Source: Clostridium manihotivorum
GTDB taxonomy: Bacteria; Bacillota; Clostridia; Clostridiales; Clostridiaceae
Reading direction: 5' to 3'
Assembly: GCF_004015185.1 (NCBI RefSeq)
Contig: NZ_CP025746.1
Coordinates: 3,861,776-3,925,775 of the forward strand
DNA length: 64,000 bases
The position numbers were made by a program, and so were the translations under genes. Of this stretch, positions 35,740 through 43,937 are shown in pieces (positions within the stretch are counted from its first letter, which is position 1; every line of letters starts with the position of its first letter). The notes beneath the pieces were generated by a model. That model made no database searches. It had not been told where the DNA came from and saw only the letters and a list, made by a program, of their open reading frames with translations.

Positions 35740-36951
35740 TCATTTAAATATGAATCTTCCTTGTAGTACTTCTCCTGCTTTCATATAAGTATAATCCTCT
35801 GGAACAATAAGTACTCCATTAGCTTTACTTATAGTTGTTAACTTATTAGAACTTTGAGAGCCTATCTTATAAGCATAATAATTGTTATTTTCTTTAACTA
35901 ATCTTACATAAATAAGCTTTACTCTTCCTTTTCTAACCTTAAAATCCTCTGCTAATATAACAGGAAATTCTTCCTTCATATATTGCTCTTTACCCATTAT
36001 TTTTTTACAAGCAGGTTCTATAAACTGCTCGAAGGTAGTTATAGCTGAAAGTGGATTTCCTGGAAGGCTAAAGAATAGTTTATCCTTATAAGTGGCAAAA
36101 CTTATCGGCTTTCCAGGCTTTATAGCAACAGAGTTAAATTTGATATCAGCATCTATTTCTTTTAATATATCTTCAACAAAATCATAGTCCCCTGCAGAGG
36201 CCCCTCCTGAAGTTATAACAACATCAGTTTTTTCTAGAGCTTCTTTTATAACCTTTGTAAGTACAGCTTTATCATCTTTTACAATGCCAAAGGATAATAC
36301 CTTAATCCCCATGGTTGTAAGCATTGAGGTTATTGCATATTCATTGCTGTTTCTTATCTTTCCTTGTCCTATTGAATCTTCTATAGCAACAAGTTCATCT
36401 CCAGTTATAATAAGCCCTACCACTGGTCTCTTATATACTTCTACCTCTTTATAGCCTAATGATGCAAAAAGTCCAATTTCTGCTGGTCTTATTTCACTTC
36501 CTTTGTGAAGCACCAAGTTCCCTGGATGTAACTCTTCACCAAACTTTATAACATGGTTTTCTTCTTTCACCTCATTATATAGGTAGACCTTGTCACCTTC
36601 TGTAGTTACCTTTTCTACTTCTATAACGCAATCTGCTTGTAGAGGTATCGGGGCTCCAGTCATTATCTTATAGGCTTCTCCTTCTTTTATGCTTTCAGTA
36701 CACCACTGTCCGGCTTTTATAACACCTTTTACCTTAAAACCTTTAGGATTTTCATCACTTATGCCTAAGGTATCACAACTTCTTAGGGCATATCCATCCA
36801 TAGCAGACTTATCAAAAGGAGGCAAGTAATCCTTAGATAGTATGTCTTCTGCTAATACAAGGCCATTACATGACAATATATCTAGCTTTTCCTTACCTAT
36901 AATTTTAGCTTCCTCAGAAATTATTCTTAATGTATCACTTACACTAATCAT
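35740..36951 (-). CDS. moeA: molybdopterin molybdenumtransferase MoeA
   Basis: 403 residues, the usual length. Motifs: DYLPPFDKSAMDGYALR, KIMTGAPIPLQADCVIEVE, VVGLIITGDELV, and the binding loop VVITSGGASAGDYDFVEDIL with the C-terminal SLPGNPLSAITTFEQF. It inserts molybdate into adenylylated molybdopterin made by MogA. It lies 19 bases after fdhF in the same transcript, ahead of the electron-transfer and hydrogenase genes. Confidence 0.97.
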   Translation of the reverse strand: MISVSDTLRIISEEAKIIGKEKLDILSCNGLVLAEDILSKDYLPPFDKSAMDGYALRSCDTLGISDENPKGFKVKGVIKAGQWCTESIKEGEAYKIMTGAPIPLQADCVIEVEKVTTEGDKVYLYNEVKEENHVIKFGEELHPGNLVLHKGSEIRPAEIGLFASLGYKEVEVYKRPVVGLIITGDELVAIEDSIGQGKIRNSNEYAITSMLTTMGIKVLSFGIVKDDKAVLTKVIKEALEKTDVVITSGGASAGDYDFVEDILKEIDADIKFNSVAIKPGKPISFATYKDKLFFSLPGNPLSAITTFEQFIEPACKKIMGKEQYMKEEFPVILAEDFKVRKGRVKLIYVRLVKENNNYYAYKIGSQSSNKLTTISKANGVLIVPEDYTYMKAGEVLQGRFIFK

Positions 36952-36970
36952 TTTAACTATCCTTTCATTA

Positions 36971-39109
36971 TTAACTCTTGAACACTAACATCTTCTCTCT
37001 TAAAGCATTGTATTCATCTATCAAATTCTTTTCAGCTTGTTTTTGATCTTCTATCTTATCAACTCTTATTGCACAATATTTAAACTCTGGGGTCTTGGAA
37101 ATAGGATCTAAAGCATCTATGGTAAGCTCATTACAAGCACCTATCCACCACTGATAAGTCATAAAGGTTGCTCCTTTTTTAACTCTCTCAGTTACATCTG
37201 CTCTAGACATTACTGAGCCTCTTCTTGAAGTTACCTTTACTAACTCTCCATTTTTTATCCCAAGTTCCTTTGCATCCTCAACACTAATTTGTATAAAACC
37301 AGGCTCATCTGCTAGATTTTGAAGAGCACGACAGTTTCCAGTCATTGTTCTTACGGAATAGTGTCCAACTTCTCTTACTGTTGAAAGTGTAAGCGGAAAA
37401 TCCTTATCAGTTTTTTCTAATGGCGCTCTCCAAGCACAAGCAAATAATTTACCTTTTCCATTTGCAGTTGAGAATACATTATTTTCATATAAGTAAGAAG
37501 TTCCTTTATGGTCTTCTGTAGGGCATGGCCACCTTACTATACCTTGATCTTCCATCTTTTTATAACTGGCTCCAGCAAACTTAGGGCATAAAGACCTCAT
37601 TTCATCCCAGATTTCTTCAGTATTATTATAACTCATTTGGTATCCCATTGCTGTAGATATCATTGAGATTATCTGCCAATCAGTCTTCACATCCCCTTTT
37701 GGCTCAATAGCTTTTCTTATTCTCTGGAAACCACGGTCAGCAGAAGAGTAAACTCCATCATGCTCTCCCCAAGAGGTTGCAGGAAGTACCACATCTGCGT
37801 GTAAAGCAGTTTTATTCATAAATATATCCTGCACTATAACAAATTCTATCTTGTCTAAAGCTTCTCTTAGTTCTGAGGCATTAGGATCACTTTGCACTGG
37901 ATCTTCTCCAAATATGTAATAGGCTTTTACTTTATCCTCCTGCAACACTAAATGAGGTATCTCAGTCAAATGATATCCAACTTCCTTTGGAAGCTTTACT
38001 CCCCAGGCTTTTTCAAACTTGTCTCTAGCCTTCTTATCAGTAACTTCTTGATATCCTGGGAAAACATTAGGAAGCACTCCCATATCACAGGTTCCCTGAA
38101 CATTATTTTGTCCTCTAACTGGTCCAATACCAACGTTAGGTCTAGCAAAGTTTCCAGTTAATAGTGCTAATGACGCCAAGCCCTTTACCACATCTACCGC
38201 TTGAGAAAATTGGCACACTCCCATACCATAAAGAATTGTTGCATTCTTAGCCTTCGCATACTCTCTCATAGCTTTTCTTATACTATCAGCTTTCACACCA
38301 GTTATTGTTTCAGCATATTCTGGCGTATATTTTTCTACAGAAGCCTTATATTCTTCAAAGCCTTCAACATATCTTTCAACGTATTCCTTATTGTATAAAT
38401 TCTCACTTATAAGTACATTTCCAAAGGCATTTACTAACGCCATATTTGTACCACCTTTAATAGGAAGCCATAAGTCAGAGATTCTTGCCACCTCTGTCTT
38501 TCTTGGATCTGTTACTATGATTTTTGCTCCTTTTTCCTTAGCCTTAATTATTCTCCTAGCTACTATAGGATGAGTTTCAGGTGGATTATATCCAAATATG
38601 AATACTAAGTCTGTATTCTCAATCTCTGGAATTGAATTGGACATAGCTCCATCTCCTAAAGAATATCTTAGTCCAGCTACAGATGGTCCGTGACAAACTC
38701 TAGCACAATGGTCAATGTTATTGGTGCCAACTGCTGCTCTCATGAACTTTTGCATTACATAGTTAGCTTCATTTCCTGGACCTCTTGCAGAACCAGTACC
38801 CATTATTGCATCTGGCCCATACTTTTCCTTGATTCTCATAAGATTATCAGCAGTAAATCTTATAGCTTCATCCCAAGAAACCTCTTCTAATATGCCATTT
38901 TTTCTGATCATAGGTTTATTTAATCTTGAAGTTAATAGCTTTGGATCATTTAAGAAATCCCATCCATAAAGTCCCTTTAAACATAAATTGCCTTCATTAT
39001 TGTCTCCATTAGCAGCTTCAGCTCTAACTATTTCTCCATCCTTAACCACTAGAAATAGCTGACAACCACTACCGCAATACGGACATACCGTTAAAACTTT
39101 TTCTTCCAT
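36971..39109 (-). CDS. fdhF: formate dehydrogenase FdhF, molybdopterin type, Cys form
   Basis: 712 residues, close to the 715 of E. coli FDH-H. The N-terminal 4Fe-4S motif is CPYCGSGCQLFLV with the fourth Cys in NLCLKG. The active-site stretch is HCARVCHGPSVAGLRYSLG: the residue that is selenocysteine in E. coli is Cys here, so the enzyme is selenium-independent. Mo-bis-MGD binding segments (GARGPGNEANYVMQKFMR-like, VTDPRKTEVA, GPVRGQNNVQGTCDMG) and the C-terminal dinucleotide-binding domain (VREVGHYSVRTMTGNCR) are present. It interconverts formate and CO2. There is no NAD-binding subunit; the neighbours point to the HycB-hydrogenase route. Probably the first gene of the operon. Confidence 0.97.
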   Translation of the reverse strand: MEEKVLTVCPYCGSGCQLFLVVKDGEIVRAEAANGDNNEGNLCLKGLYGWDFLNDPKLLTSRLNKPMIRKNGILEEVSWDEAIRFTADNLMRIKEKYGPDAIMGTGSARGPGNEANYVMQKFMRAAVGTNNIDHCARVCHGPSVAGLRYSLGDGAMSNSIPEIENTDLVFIFGYNPPETHPIVARRIIKAKEKGAKIIVTDPRKTEVARISDLWLPIKGGTNMALVNAFGNVLISENLYNKEYVERYVEGFEEYKASVEKYTPEYAETITGVKADSIRKAMREYAKAKNATILYGMGVCQFSQAVDVVKGLASLALLTGNFARPNVGIGPVRGQNNVQGTCDMGVLPNVFPGYQEVTDKKARDKFEKAWGVKLPKEVGYHLTEIPHLVLQEDKVKAYYIFGEDPVQSDPNASELREALDKIEFVIVQDIFMNKTALHADVVLPATSWGEHDGVYSSADRGFQRIRKAIEPKGDVKTDWQIISMISTAMGYQMSYNNTEEIWDEMRSLCPKFAGASYKKMEDQGIVRWPCPTEDHKGTSYLYENNVFSTANGKGKLFACAWRAPLEKTDKDFPLTLSTVREVGHYSVRTMTGNCRALQNLADEPGFIQISVEDAKELGIKNGELVKVTSRRGSVMSRADVTERVKKGATFMTYQWWIGACNELTIDALDPISKTPEFKYCAIRVDKIEDQKQAEKNLIDEYNALREKMLVFKS

Positions 39110-39145
39110 AGTAATCTACACTCCTCTTATTATCTATTTGAAAAT

Positions 39146-39236
39146 TCGCTAAAGCGACCTTCTTCAGTGAATTTATTTACGCATTTGACTTTCCAAATTT
39201 ACATGAGGCAAATCTGGCAGTACAAGTATTTTTTTA
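39146..39236. repeat. repeat family D, copy 2 (in the fdhF leader)
   Basis: TCGCTAAAGCGACC, TTTACGCATTTGACTTTCC, ACATGAGGCAAATCTGGCAG and a T-rich end match copy 1 at 26479-26576. It lies 37 bases before fdhF and may be in its leader RNA. Confidence 0.5.
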
Positions 39237-39314
39237 TTCTTTCATAAAAGAACATCCAAATCGTCCACGCATACTCCTCCAACAATTTAACGCTATATAA
39301 ATTATTAAAAAATA

Positions 39315-39365
39315 AAAACCAGTACAAAACCTGAAGCTAGTAAGCCGCAAGCTAGTACTGGTTTA
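39315..39365 (-). terminator. terminator after the DUF2294 gene
   Basis: AAACCAGTACT / AGTACTGGTTT outer arms with an inner AGCTAGTAAG... CAAGCTAGTAC pairing, 60 bases beyond the gene stop. It separates this gene from fdhF, so fdhF must have its own promoter within about 200 bases. Confidence 0.7.
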
Positions 39366-39424
39366 CCTAAAAGCTAAGATAATTTTTACAAAGGCAAAAT
39401 ATCTTTCTTTCTAATCTAACCATG

Positions 39425-39772
39425 TTATATCAAATTTATTGTTATTACTACAGTCCTATTTTCATTCTCTAGGTTAAGGACTTTCCAGCTATAATTAAAA
39501 TCTCTTTTAAATAGCTCTCTTGCTTCATCGATAAAGCTTTTTTCCAAATGGGGCTTCATTATTTCCCAATAACTTTTAACTAAATTTATGGCTCCCTCAT
39601 TAACTAAAATCTCAGATAAATTAGATAAAATTCCTTTTATGTCTAACACTATTGTATCGGTATCAATCATTTTTACCTTAACATATTCTGGGCCTTTTCC
39701 TCTATAATGCTTTATGATCTTAACTGCTAACTTTTTAACATCTTCTTGTAAATCCACATTAGTGGCACACAT
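39425..39772 (-). CDS. DUF2294 family protein
   Basis: 115 residues, cytoplasmic. The family pattern is visible: an N-terminal helix, then YRGKGPEYVKVKMIDTDTIVLDIKGILSNLSEIL, and the C-terminal SWKVLNLENENRTVVITINL. The function of DUF2294 is not established. It lies upstream of fdhF but is separated from it by a terminator, so the link to formate metabolism is only positional. Confidence 0.8.
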   Translation of the reverse strand: MCATNVDLQEDVKKLAVKIIKHYRGKGPEYVKVKMIDTDTIVLDIKGILSNLSEILVNEGAINLVKSYWEIMKPHLEKSFIDEARELFKRDFNYSWKVLNLENENRTVVITINLI

Positions 39773-39978
39773 TTAAGCACCTCTATCTATATCAACTGAT
39801 AATATTCGCACAAAGATAATTTTACTACCATTATAAATTCCAGTCAACTTGTCTCCCTTCACATAATACTGCTTCTATAATTATTTCGTCCAAAATAATC
39901 ACAATATGTCGAAAGAGATAAGTTATTCTTCTTGTTGCTTTATATCCTTTATTTTTTCATCTTGATTATTCCAATCTC

Positions 39979-40006
39979 TTTACAAAAACAATCAATGTAG
40001 TATAAT
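39979..40006 (+). promoter_or_regulatory. sigma-A-type promoter of mogA
   Basis: TTTACA at 39979-39984, a 16-base spacer and a perfect TATAAT at 40001-40006, then AAAGGAG before the mogA ATG at 40035. Confidence 0.7.
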
Positions 40007-40034
40007 TAAGGAGTTTTAAAGGAGTGAACGAAAA

Positions 40035-40523
40035 ATGATAAAAACCGCAATATTAACCATAAGTGATAAAGGATCAAGAAATGAGAGAATTGATACCACT
40101 GGTCCAGCTATAAAAGCTTTGCTTGATGAAAATACATACTCTATAGAATACTATAAAGTAATACCAGATGAAATTGAGATAATAAAAAAAGAGCTTATTT
40201 ACTTAAGTGATGAAATGAACATAAATTTTATTTTGACTAATGGTGGAACTGGCTTTTCCCAAAGAGATGTTACCCCAGAAGCTACCTTAAAAGTTATAGA
40301 GAAGCAAGTCCCAGGGATAGCTGAGGCAATGAGAGCTGCTTCCTTAAAAATAACTCCAAAGGCAATGCTTTCTAGGGCTGTGTGCGGAATAAGAAAGTAC
40401 TCGCTAATTGTTAATCTACCTGGAAGCCCAAAAGGTGCTATAGAAAACTTAGAAGTTATACTTCCTGCAGTTCCTCACGGAATTCAAATTCTTACTGGTG
40501 AAGCTTCTGAATGTGCAAGATAA
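40035..40523 (+). CDS. mogA: molybdopterin adenylyltransferase MogA
   Basis: 162 residues. Family motifs: AILTISDKGSRNERIDTTGPAI, FILTNGGTGFSQRDVTPEAT, PGIAEAMRAASLKITPKAMLSRAVCGI and LIVNLPGSPKGAIENLEVILPAVPHGI. It adenylylates molybdopterin before MoeA inserts molybdate. It is transcribed away from the fdhF-moa operon from its own promoter. This length and the TPEAT motif also fit the MoaB-type paralogue, which has the same activity. Confidence 0.95.
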   Translation: MIKTAILTISDKGSRNERIDTTGPAIKALLDENTYSIEYYKVIPDEIEIIKKELIYLSDEMNINFILTNGGTGFSQRDVTPEATLKVIEKQVPGIAEAMRAASLKITPKAMLSRAVCGIRKYSLIVNLPGSPKGAIENLEVILPAVPHGIQILTGEASECAR

Positions 40524-40615
40524 GCTTATATTATTTTAAGTTAATAAATTTTAATCCACTAATATAACAGGCTACATTTTAAAGCTTTTGACATGTGGTC
40601 TCCTTAAAGGGTTTC

Positions 40616-40720
40616 TATAGGGTTTCATTACGAAAACTCAATTAATACGTCTCTATAATCCAAGCTTCTGAGGATTATCTATAGCATGCAAGAATTAATA
40701 GTTTAGTTAGGAACCCTGTA
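40616..40720. repeat. palindromic repeat family A, copy 9
   Basis: TATAGGGTTTCATTACGAAA to GTTTAGTTAGGAACCCTGTA; inner arms are CTCAATTAATACGTC and GCATGCAAGAATTAAT. A family B remnant (ATGCACCACTTCGTAAT) follows directly. From 40750 to 40912 I see no gene. Confidence 0.75.
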
Positions 40721-40912
40721 AAAATGCACCACTTCGTAATATCTTTAATAATCCTATAAAACCCGCATAAACACTATATATTTATATCTTCATAACAAGT
40801 TTTATTTTTTCTTTTTGCTATATAGGAATACAGCATCAGGTCTAAAGTATCTATTTATTAACTACTTGATAAAGCATTATACTTTAACATTTTCTTTTTA
40901 GTATATCTAAGT

Positions 40913-41407
40913 TTATAAGTATAATATGTAACTAAAGCCATGTTCCCTTCTTTCATGAACTTTAAACCCAGCTTTTTCAAACATTCTCTTAGAGGCAGTG
41001 TTGTAGCTATAAATTTCATTGACCTGTAAGCTAGTAAACTCTAAATATCTAGCTCTTTCAATCAATGCTTTTATGACTTTTAACCCAATCCCCTTTCCTC
41101 TATAGCTCTTATCACCAATTACTATTGGTATGTCTTTGGCAGAAAAAGTAACATCTCCTATAGGAATGAATTGATCTTTCATCTTCACCTCAATAAAATA
41201 CAATTCTCCTTTGTTATTTAGAAATGTATACATCCTTTTCAGCTTTTCCAAGTCATAAATACTTGAGGTTTTCCCATCTACCATATCCACTGTTTCTCTA
41301 TCCCTATACCATTCCAATGCAAAATCATAATTCCAATCAAATTTTCTAAGTCTTAATTCTTTATCTATAGGTAATATACTCGGTTGTTTTTCAGAACTAA
41401 TATCCAT
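40913..41407 (-). CDS. GNAT family N-acetyltransferase
   Basis: 164 residues from the ATG at 41407, which has GAGGTG six bases upstream. The GNAT core is seen in FIEVKMKDQFIPIGDVTFS, the acetyl-CoA loop KSYRGKGIGLKVIKALIERAR and the end YSYNTASKRMFEKAGFKV. Its acceptor is unknown. It resembles the RimJ/RimL-like group. It stands alone with degraded repeats on both sides. Confidence 0.85.
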   Translation of the reverse strand: MDISSEKQPSILPIDKELRLRKFDWNYDFALEWYRDRETVDMVDGKTSSIYDLEKLKRMYTFLNNKGELYFIEVKMKDQFIPIGDVTFSAKDIPIVIGDKSYRGKGIGLKVIKALIERARYLEFTSLQVNEIYSYNTASKRMFEKAGFKVHERREHGFSYILYL

Positions 41408-41430
41408 GTTCATCACCTCATTAACTAAAT

Positions 41431-41512
41431 ACAGATGTAACAATTCATACTAAAATTTATCTTCTAAAATAATCCTCTCAGAATCCAGAATATTTTTAAA
41501 AATAGTAACCCA
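41431..41512. repeat. palindromic repeat family B, degraded copy
   Basis: AGATGTAACAATTCATACTAAA, CCTCTCAGAATCCAGA and TTTTTAAAAATAG follow the family B order, but the right end is decayed. Confidence 0.45.
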
Positions 41513-41553
41513 CCTGAAATGCTATATCTCTAACTAAAAATCCGTGTAAATAA

Positions 41554-41597
41554 ATATTACCATAATAATGCAGCTAGTACACTATCATGGTAATTTT
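41554..41597. terminator. hairpin after the B12-type regulator gene
   Basis: ATTACCAT and ATGGTAAT arms around a loop of about 28 bases that contains AGCTAGTAC, with T runs at both ends. It overlaps the end of the possible small gene at 41574-41714. Confidence 0.5.
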
Positions 41598-41714
41598 TGA
41601 ATCTGCCGCTTGGCAATGCTTTATATTTTTAAACTCTTCCTTCAAAAAACAAGGTAAAGCTAAAAATAAATACATCATAAAAGGTATAAGTGTTTTTATG
41701 AATAGTTTATTCAT
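41574..41714 (-). CDS. possible small membrane protein overlapping the regulator gene
   Basis: 46-residue frame (MNKLFIKTLIPFMMYLFLAL, then a polar tail). It starts within the last codons of the B12-type regulator gene (overlap of 8 bases, 41707-41714), with GGAAGAAAAT just before its ATG. The N-terminal 22 residues form one hydrophobic segment with Pro and Cys at its end. Overlap suggests translational coupling, but the frame is short, its end lies in a hairpin and no family is recognised, so it may not be real. Confidence 0.35.
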   Translation of the reverse strand: MNKLFIKTLIPFMMYLFLALPCFLKEEFKNIKHCQAADSKITMIVY

Positions 41715-42612
41715 ATTTTCTTCCCATTAGCTCAAGCATATCTTCCGTATTTGATGAAAACTTATCTGCACCAGTACTCTTCCATAACTCAGGGTTATTC
41801 TTGAAAGCTCCGCCTCCTATAACTATCTTTGGAGGATTCTCTTTAAAGTTTTCTTTTATAGCTTCTACCATATACTTAGCTGAATCAATATGGTATTCCA
41901 TAGTAACTGATATTGCTACAAGATCAGGCTTTTCTGTAGCCACAGCCTTTACTAAACTTTGAACTGGTACATTAGATCCTAGGTAAACTGTGTTCCAGCC
42001 TTCCATCTCTAGCATGTCTAAAACCATTTTAAGACCAATATTGTGTAGTTCTGGTCCTGCGGTTACACCTATTACTGAGCAAGCTCTATGCTTCTTTCTT
42101 TTTTCTCTAGCTTTTATCTCTCTCATAGAGTCCATGGTTACTTCAGATATGAAGTGCTCTTGCCATATATCTATTTTCCCTGCTTCCCATAGGTTGCCTA
42201 CTTCCTTTAGAGCTTTTTCAAATATACCAAAATATATAAAGCCCATAGGAAGTCCTTTTTCATATATATCAATAATTAAATCTCTAGCAGCCTTACTGTT
42301 TCCCTCTAATAAATAATTAAGGTAGATCGTAAATACTTTCTCTTTATCTTCAAATAACGATTCATCATCAATTGTACTTTTATTATCCTCTAAAGCATTA
42401 AACTCTTTTTTCTCTCTTCCAAGCAAGTAATCTAAACTTACTTTAAACACCTCTGCTAGTTTTTGAAGCATCTCAGCGTCTGGTACCCTAATTCCATTTT
42501 CATAATTAGCTATGGTAGTTTGTGCTACCCCCAATAATTCTGAAAGCTGCTTTTGAGTAAGCTTATCTCTTTTTCTTAAGTTTTTTATATTTACCGAAAT
42601 AGTTTTATCCAT
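41707..42612 (-). CDS. XRE-type regulator with CarH-like cobalamin-binding domain
   Basis: 301 residues. Residues 1-65 are an XRE helix-turn-helix (IKNLRKRDKLTQKQLSELLGVAQTTIANYENGIRVPD, then the SLDYLLG helix). Residues 95-170 look like the four-helix cap of B12 photoreceptors, including the W-x9-EH motif (WEAGKIDIWQEH). Residues 180-300 form a Rossmann-like B12 domain with E-x-H-x-x-G (ELHNIG), YLGSNVP and KIVIGGGAF. In CarH these motifs bind adenosylcobalamin, and light releases it. Here the DNA-binding part is XRE, not MerR. The start at 42612 has GAGGTG upstream; the GTG at 42621 overlaps that site. It is divergent from an ABC exporter that it may control. Confidence 0.85.
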   Translation of the reverse strand: MDKTISVNIKNLRKRDKLTQKQLSELLGVAQTTIANYENGIRVPDAEMLQKLAEVFKVSLDYLLGREKKEFNALEDNKSTIDDESLFEDKEKVFTIYLNYLLEGNSKAARDLIIDIYEKGLPMGFIYFGIFEKALKEVGNLWEAGKIDIWQEHFISEVTMDSMREIKAREKRKKHRACSVIGVTAGPELHNIGLKMVLDMLEMEGWNTVYLGSNVPVQSLVKAVATEKPDLVAISVTMEYHIDSAKYMVEAIKENFKENPPKIVIGGGAFKNNPELWKSTGADKFSSNTEDMLELMGRKYE

Positions 42613-42641
42613 ACTTTTCACCTCTTAAAGAAATTTTAACA

Positions 42642-42694
42642 CATTTTGTGATATTTTTATATATTGTATATTGATTTATTTCATTTTGTGGTAT
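42642..42694. promoter_or_regulatory. direct repeats in the divergent promoter region (possible operator)
   Basis: CATTTTGTGATAT at 42642-42654 and CATTTTGTGGTAT at 42682-42694, spaced exactly 40 bases (about four helical turns) apart. They lie between the regulator gene and the ABC permease gene and could bind the XRE-type regulator. This is inference from position and repetition. Confidence 0.4.
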
Positions 42695-42776
42695 ATGATT
42701 ATATTATAAATTAATTAATAGTTATTATCAAGTAATACAAATTATATAATAAAAATAGTAATGGAGGTAATTTAAG

Positions 42777-43937
42777 GTGAAATTATCATTTAAAATTGCA
42801 GCAAGGTTTTTAAAGTCTACCAAAGGTCAGACTGCTTTAATAGCATTAGGAATAGCCGTTGGTGTATCGGTTCAAATATTTATAGGTTCATTAATACAAG
42901 GGTTACAAAAAAGCTTAGTTAATAAGACAATAGGAAGCTCTTCACAAATAACTGTAAGCTCAACCTCTTCTGATAGACTTATAGGTAATTACCAAGACAT
43001 AGTTGACAAAGTAAAGAACTCAGATGAAAGAATTAAAAACGTGTCTATGGTTTCAGATGGACCTGCCCTAATAAAAAATGACAGCAAAACTTATTCTGTA
43101 CTACTAAGAGGTATGAATATAAATGATTCTGATAAAATCTATAATTTAAAAAGTAGCATATATGAAGGAAAGGAACCTGAAAGTAAGTTTGAAACCCTTA
43201 TGGGAAAAGACTTAAAAGAGGAATTAAACTTAAAATTAAATGACAAAGTTGATATAATAACAAACTCTGGTAAAATTCAAAGTTTAACTGTAACTGGATT
43301 TTATGATTTAAAGGTTGCTACTATTAACAAATCTTGGCTAGTAACTGATTTTGATACAGTGAAAGAACTTTTCGCAACTGGCGACAAGATAACTGGAATA
43401 GAAATGCAAGTAACTGACGTATTTAAAGCTGATGAAATTGCTTCAAAGGTTTCTACAAATATTAATAGTAACGCTGTTAAAGTAGATAACTGGAAGGCTC
43501 AAAATGCTTCCTTGCTTAGTGGACTAAATGGTCAAAGCGCTTCAAGTTACATGATTCAAGTATTTGTAATGATATCAGTAGTTTTAGGTATAGCTAGTGT
43601 ACTGATGGTTACAGTTGTACAAAAATCTAAACAAATAGGAATTCTTAAGGCTATGGGAATTAAGGATAGACAGTCTAGCTTGATCTTCTTGTTTGAAGGT
43701 TTCTTACTTGGAATCATGGGAACAGTAATTGGAGTAGCTTTAGGACTTGGACTTAGTTTCTCTTTCTCAACTTTCGTGAAGAATCCAGATGGTAGCCCTC
43801 TAATTGAACTTTATATAAACTATAAATTCATAGGTTTATCAGCCTTTGTAGCACTGTTAGCATCTACAATAGCTGCACTAATTCCAGCTAGAGGTTCATC
43901 AAAATTAAATCCAATAGAGGTGATTAGAAATGCATAA
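42777..43937 (+). CDS. ABC transporter permease, FtsX/MacB type
   Basis: 386 residues. One N-terminal membrane helix (TALIALGIAVGVSVQIFIGSL), an extracytoplasmic domain of about 200 residues, then three helices near the C-terminus (QVFVMISVVLGIASVLMVTV, GFLLGIMGTVIGVALGLGLS, LSAFVALLASTIAALIPA). This is the MacB/LolC/FtsX layout, and VQKSKQIGILKAMGIKDRQSSLIF is the cytoplasmic loop that contacts the ATPase. It starts at a GTG with GGAGGT upstream and overlaps the ATPase gene by eight bases. It probably exports a peptide, lipid or drug; the substrate is unknown. Confidence 0.92.
   Translation: MKLSFKIAARFLKSTKGQTALIALGIAVGVSVQIFIGSLIQGLQKSLVNKTIGSSSQITVSSTSSDRLIGNYQDIVDKVKNSDERIKNVSMVSDGPALIKNDSKTYSVLLRGMNINDSDKIYNLKSSIYEGKEPESKFETLMGKDLKEELNLKLNDKVDIITNSGKIQSLTVTGFYDLKVATINKSWLVTDFDTVKELFATGDKITGIEMQVTDVFKADEIASKVSTNINSNAVKVDNWKAQNASLLSGLNGQSASSYMIQVFVMISVVLGIASVLMVTVVQKSKQIGILKAMGIKDRQSSLIFLFEGFLLGIMGTVIGVALGLGLSFSFSTFVKNPDGSPLIELYINYKFIGLSAFVALLASTIAALIPARGSSKLNPIEVIRNA

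Noticed and set aside
36971..39109. Selenocysteine (in-frame TGA) in FdhF
   Set aside because: The active-site codon reads as Cys in RVCHGPSVAGL and the frame has no internal stop.
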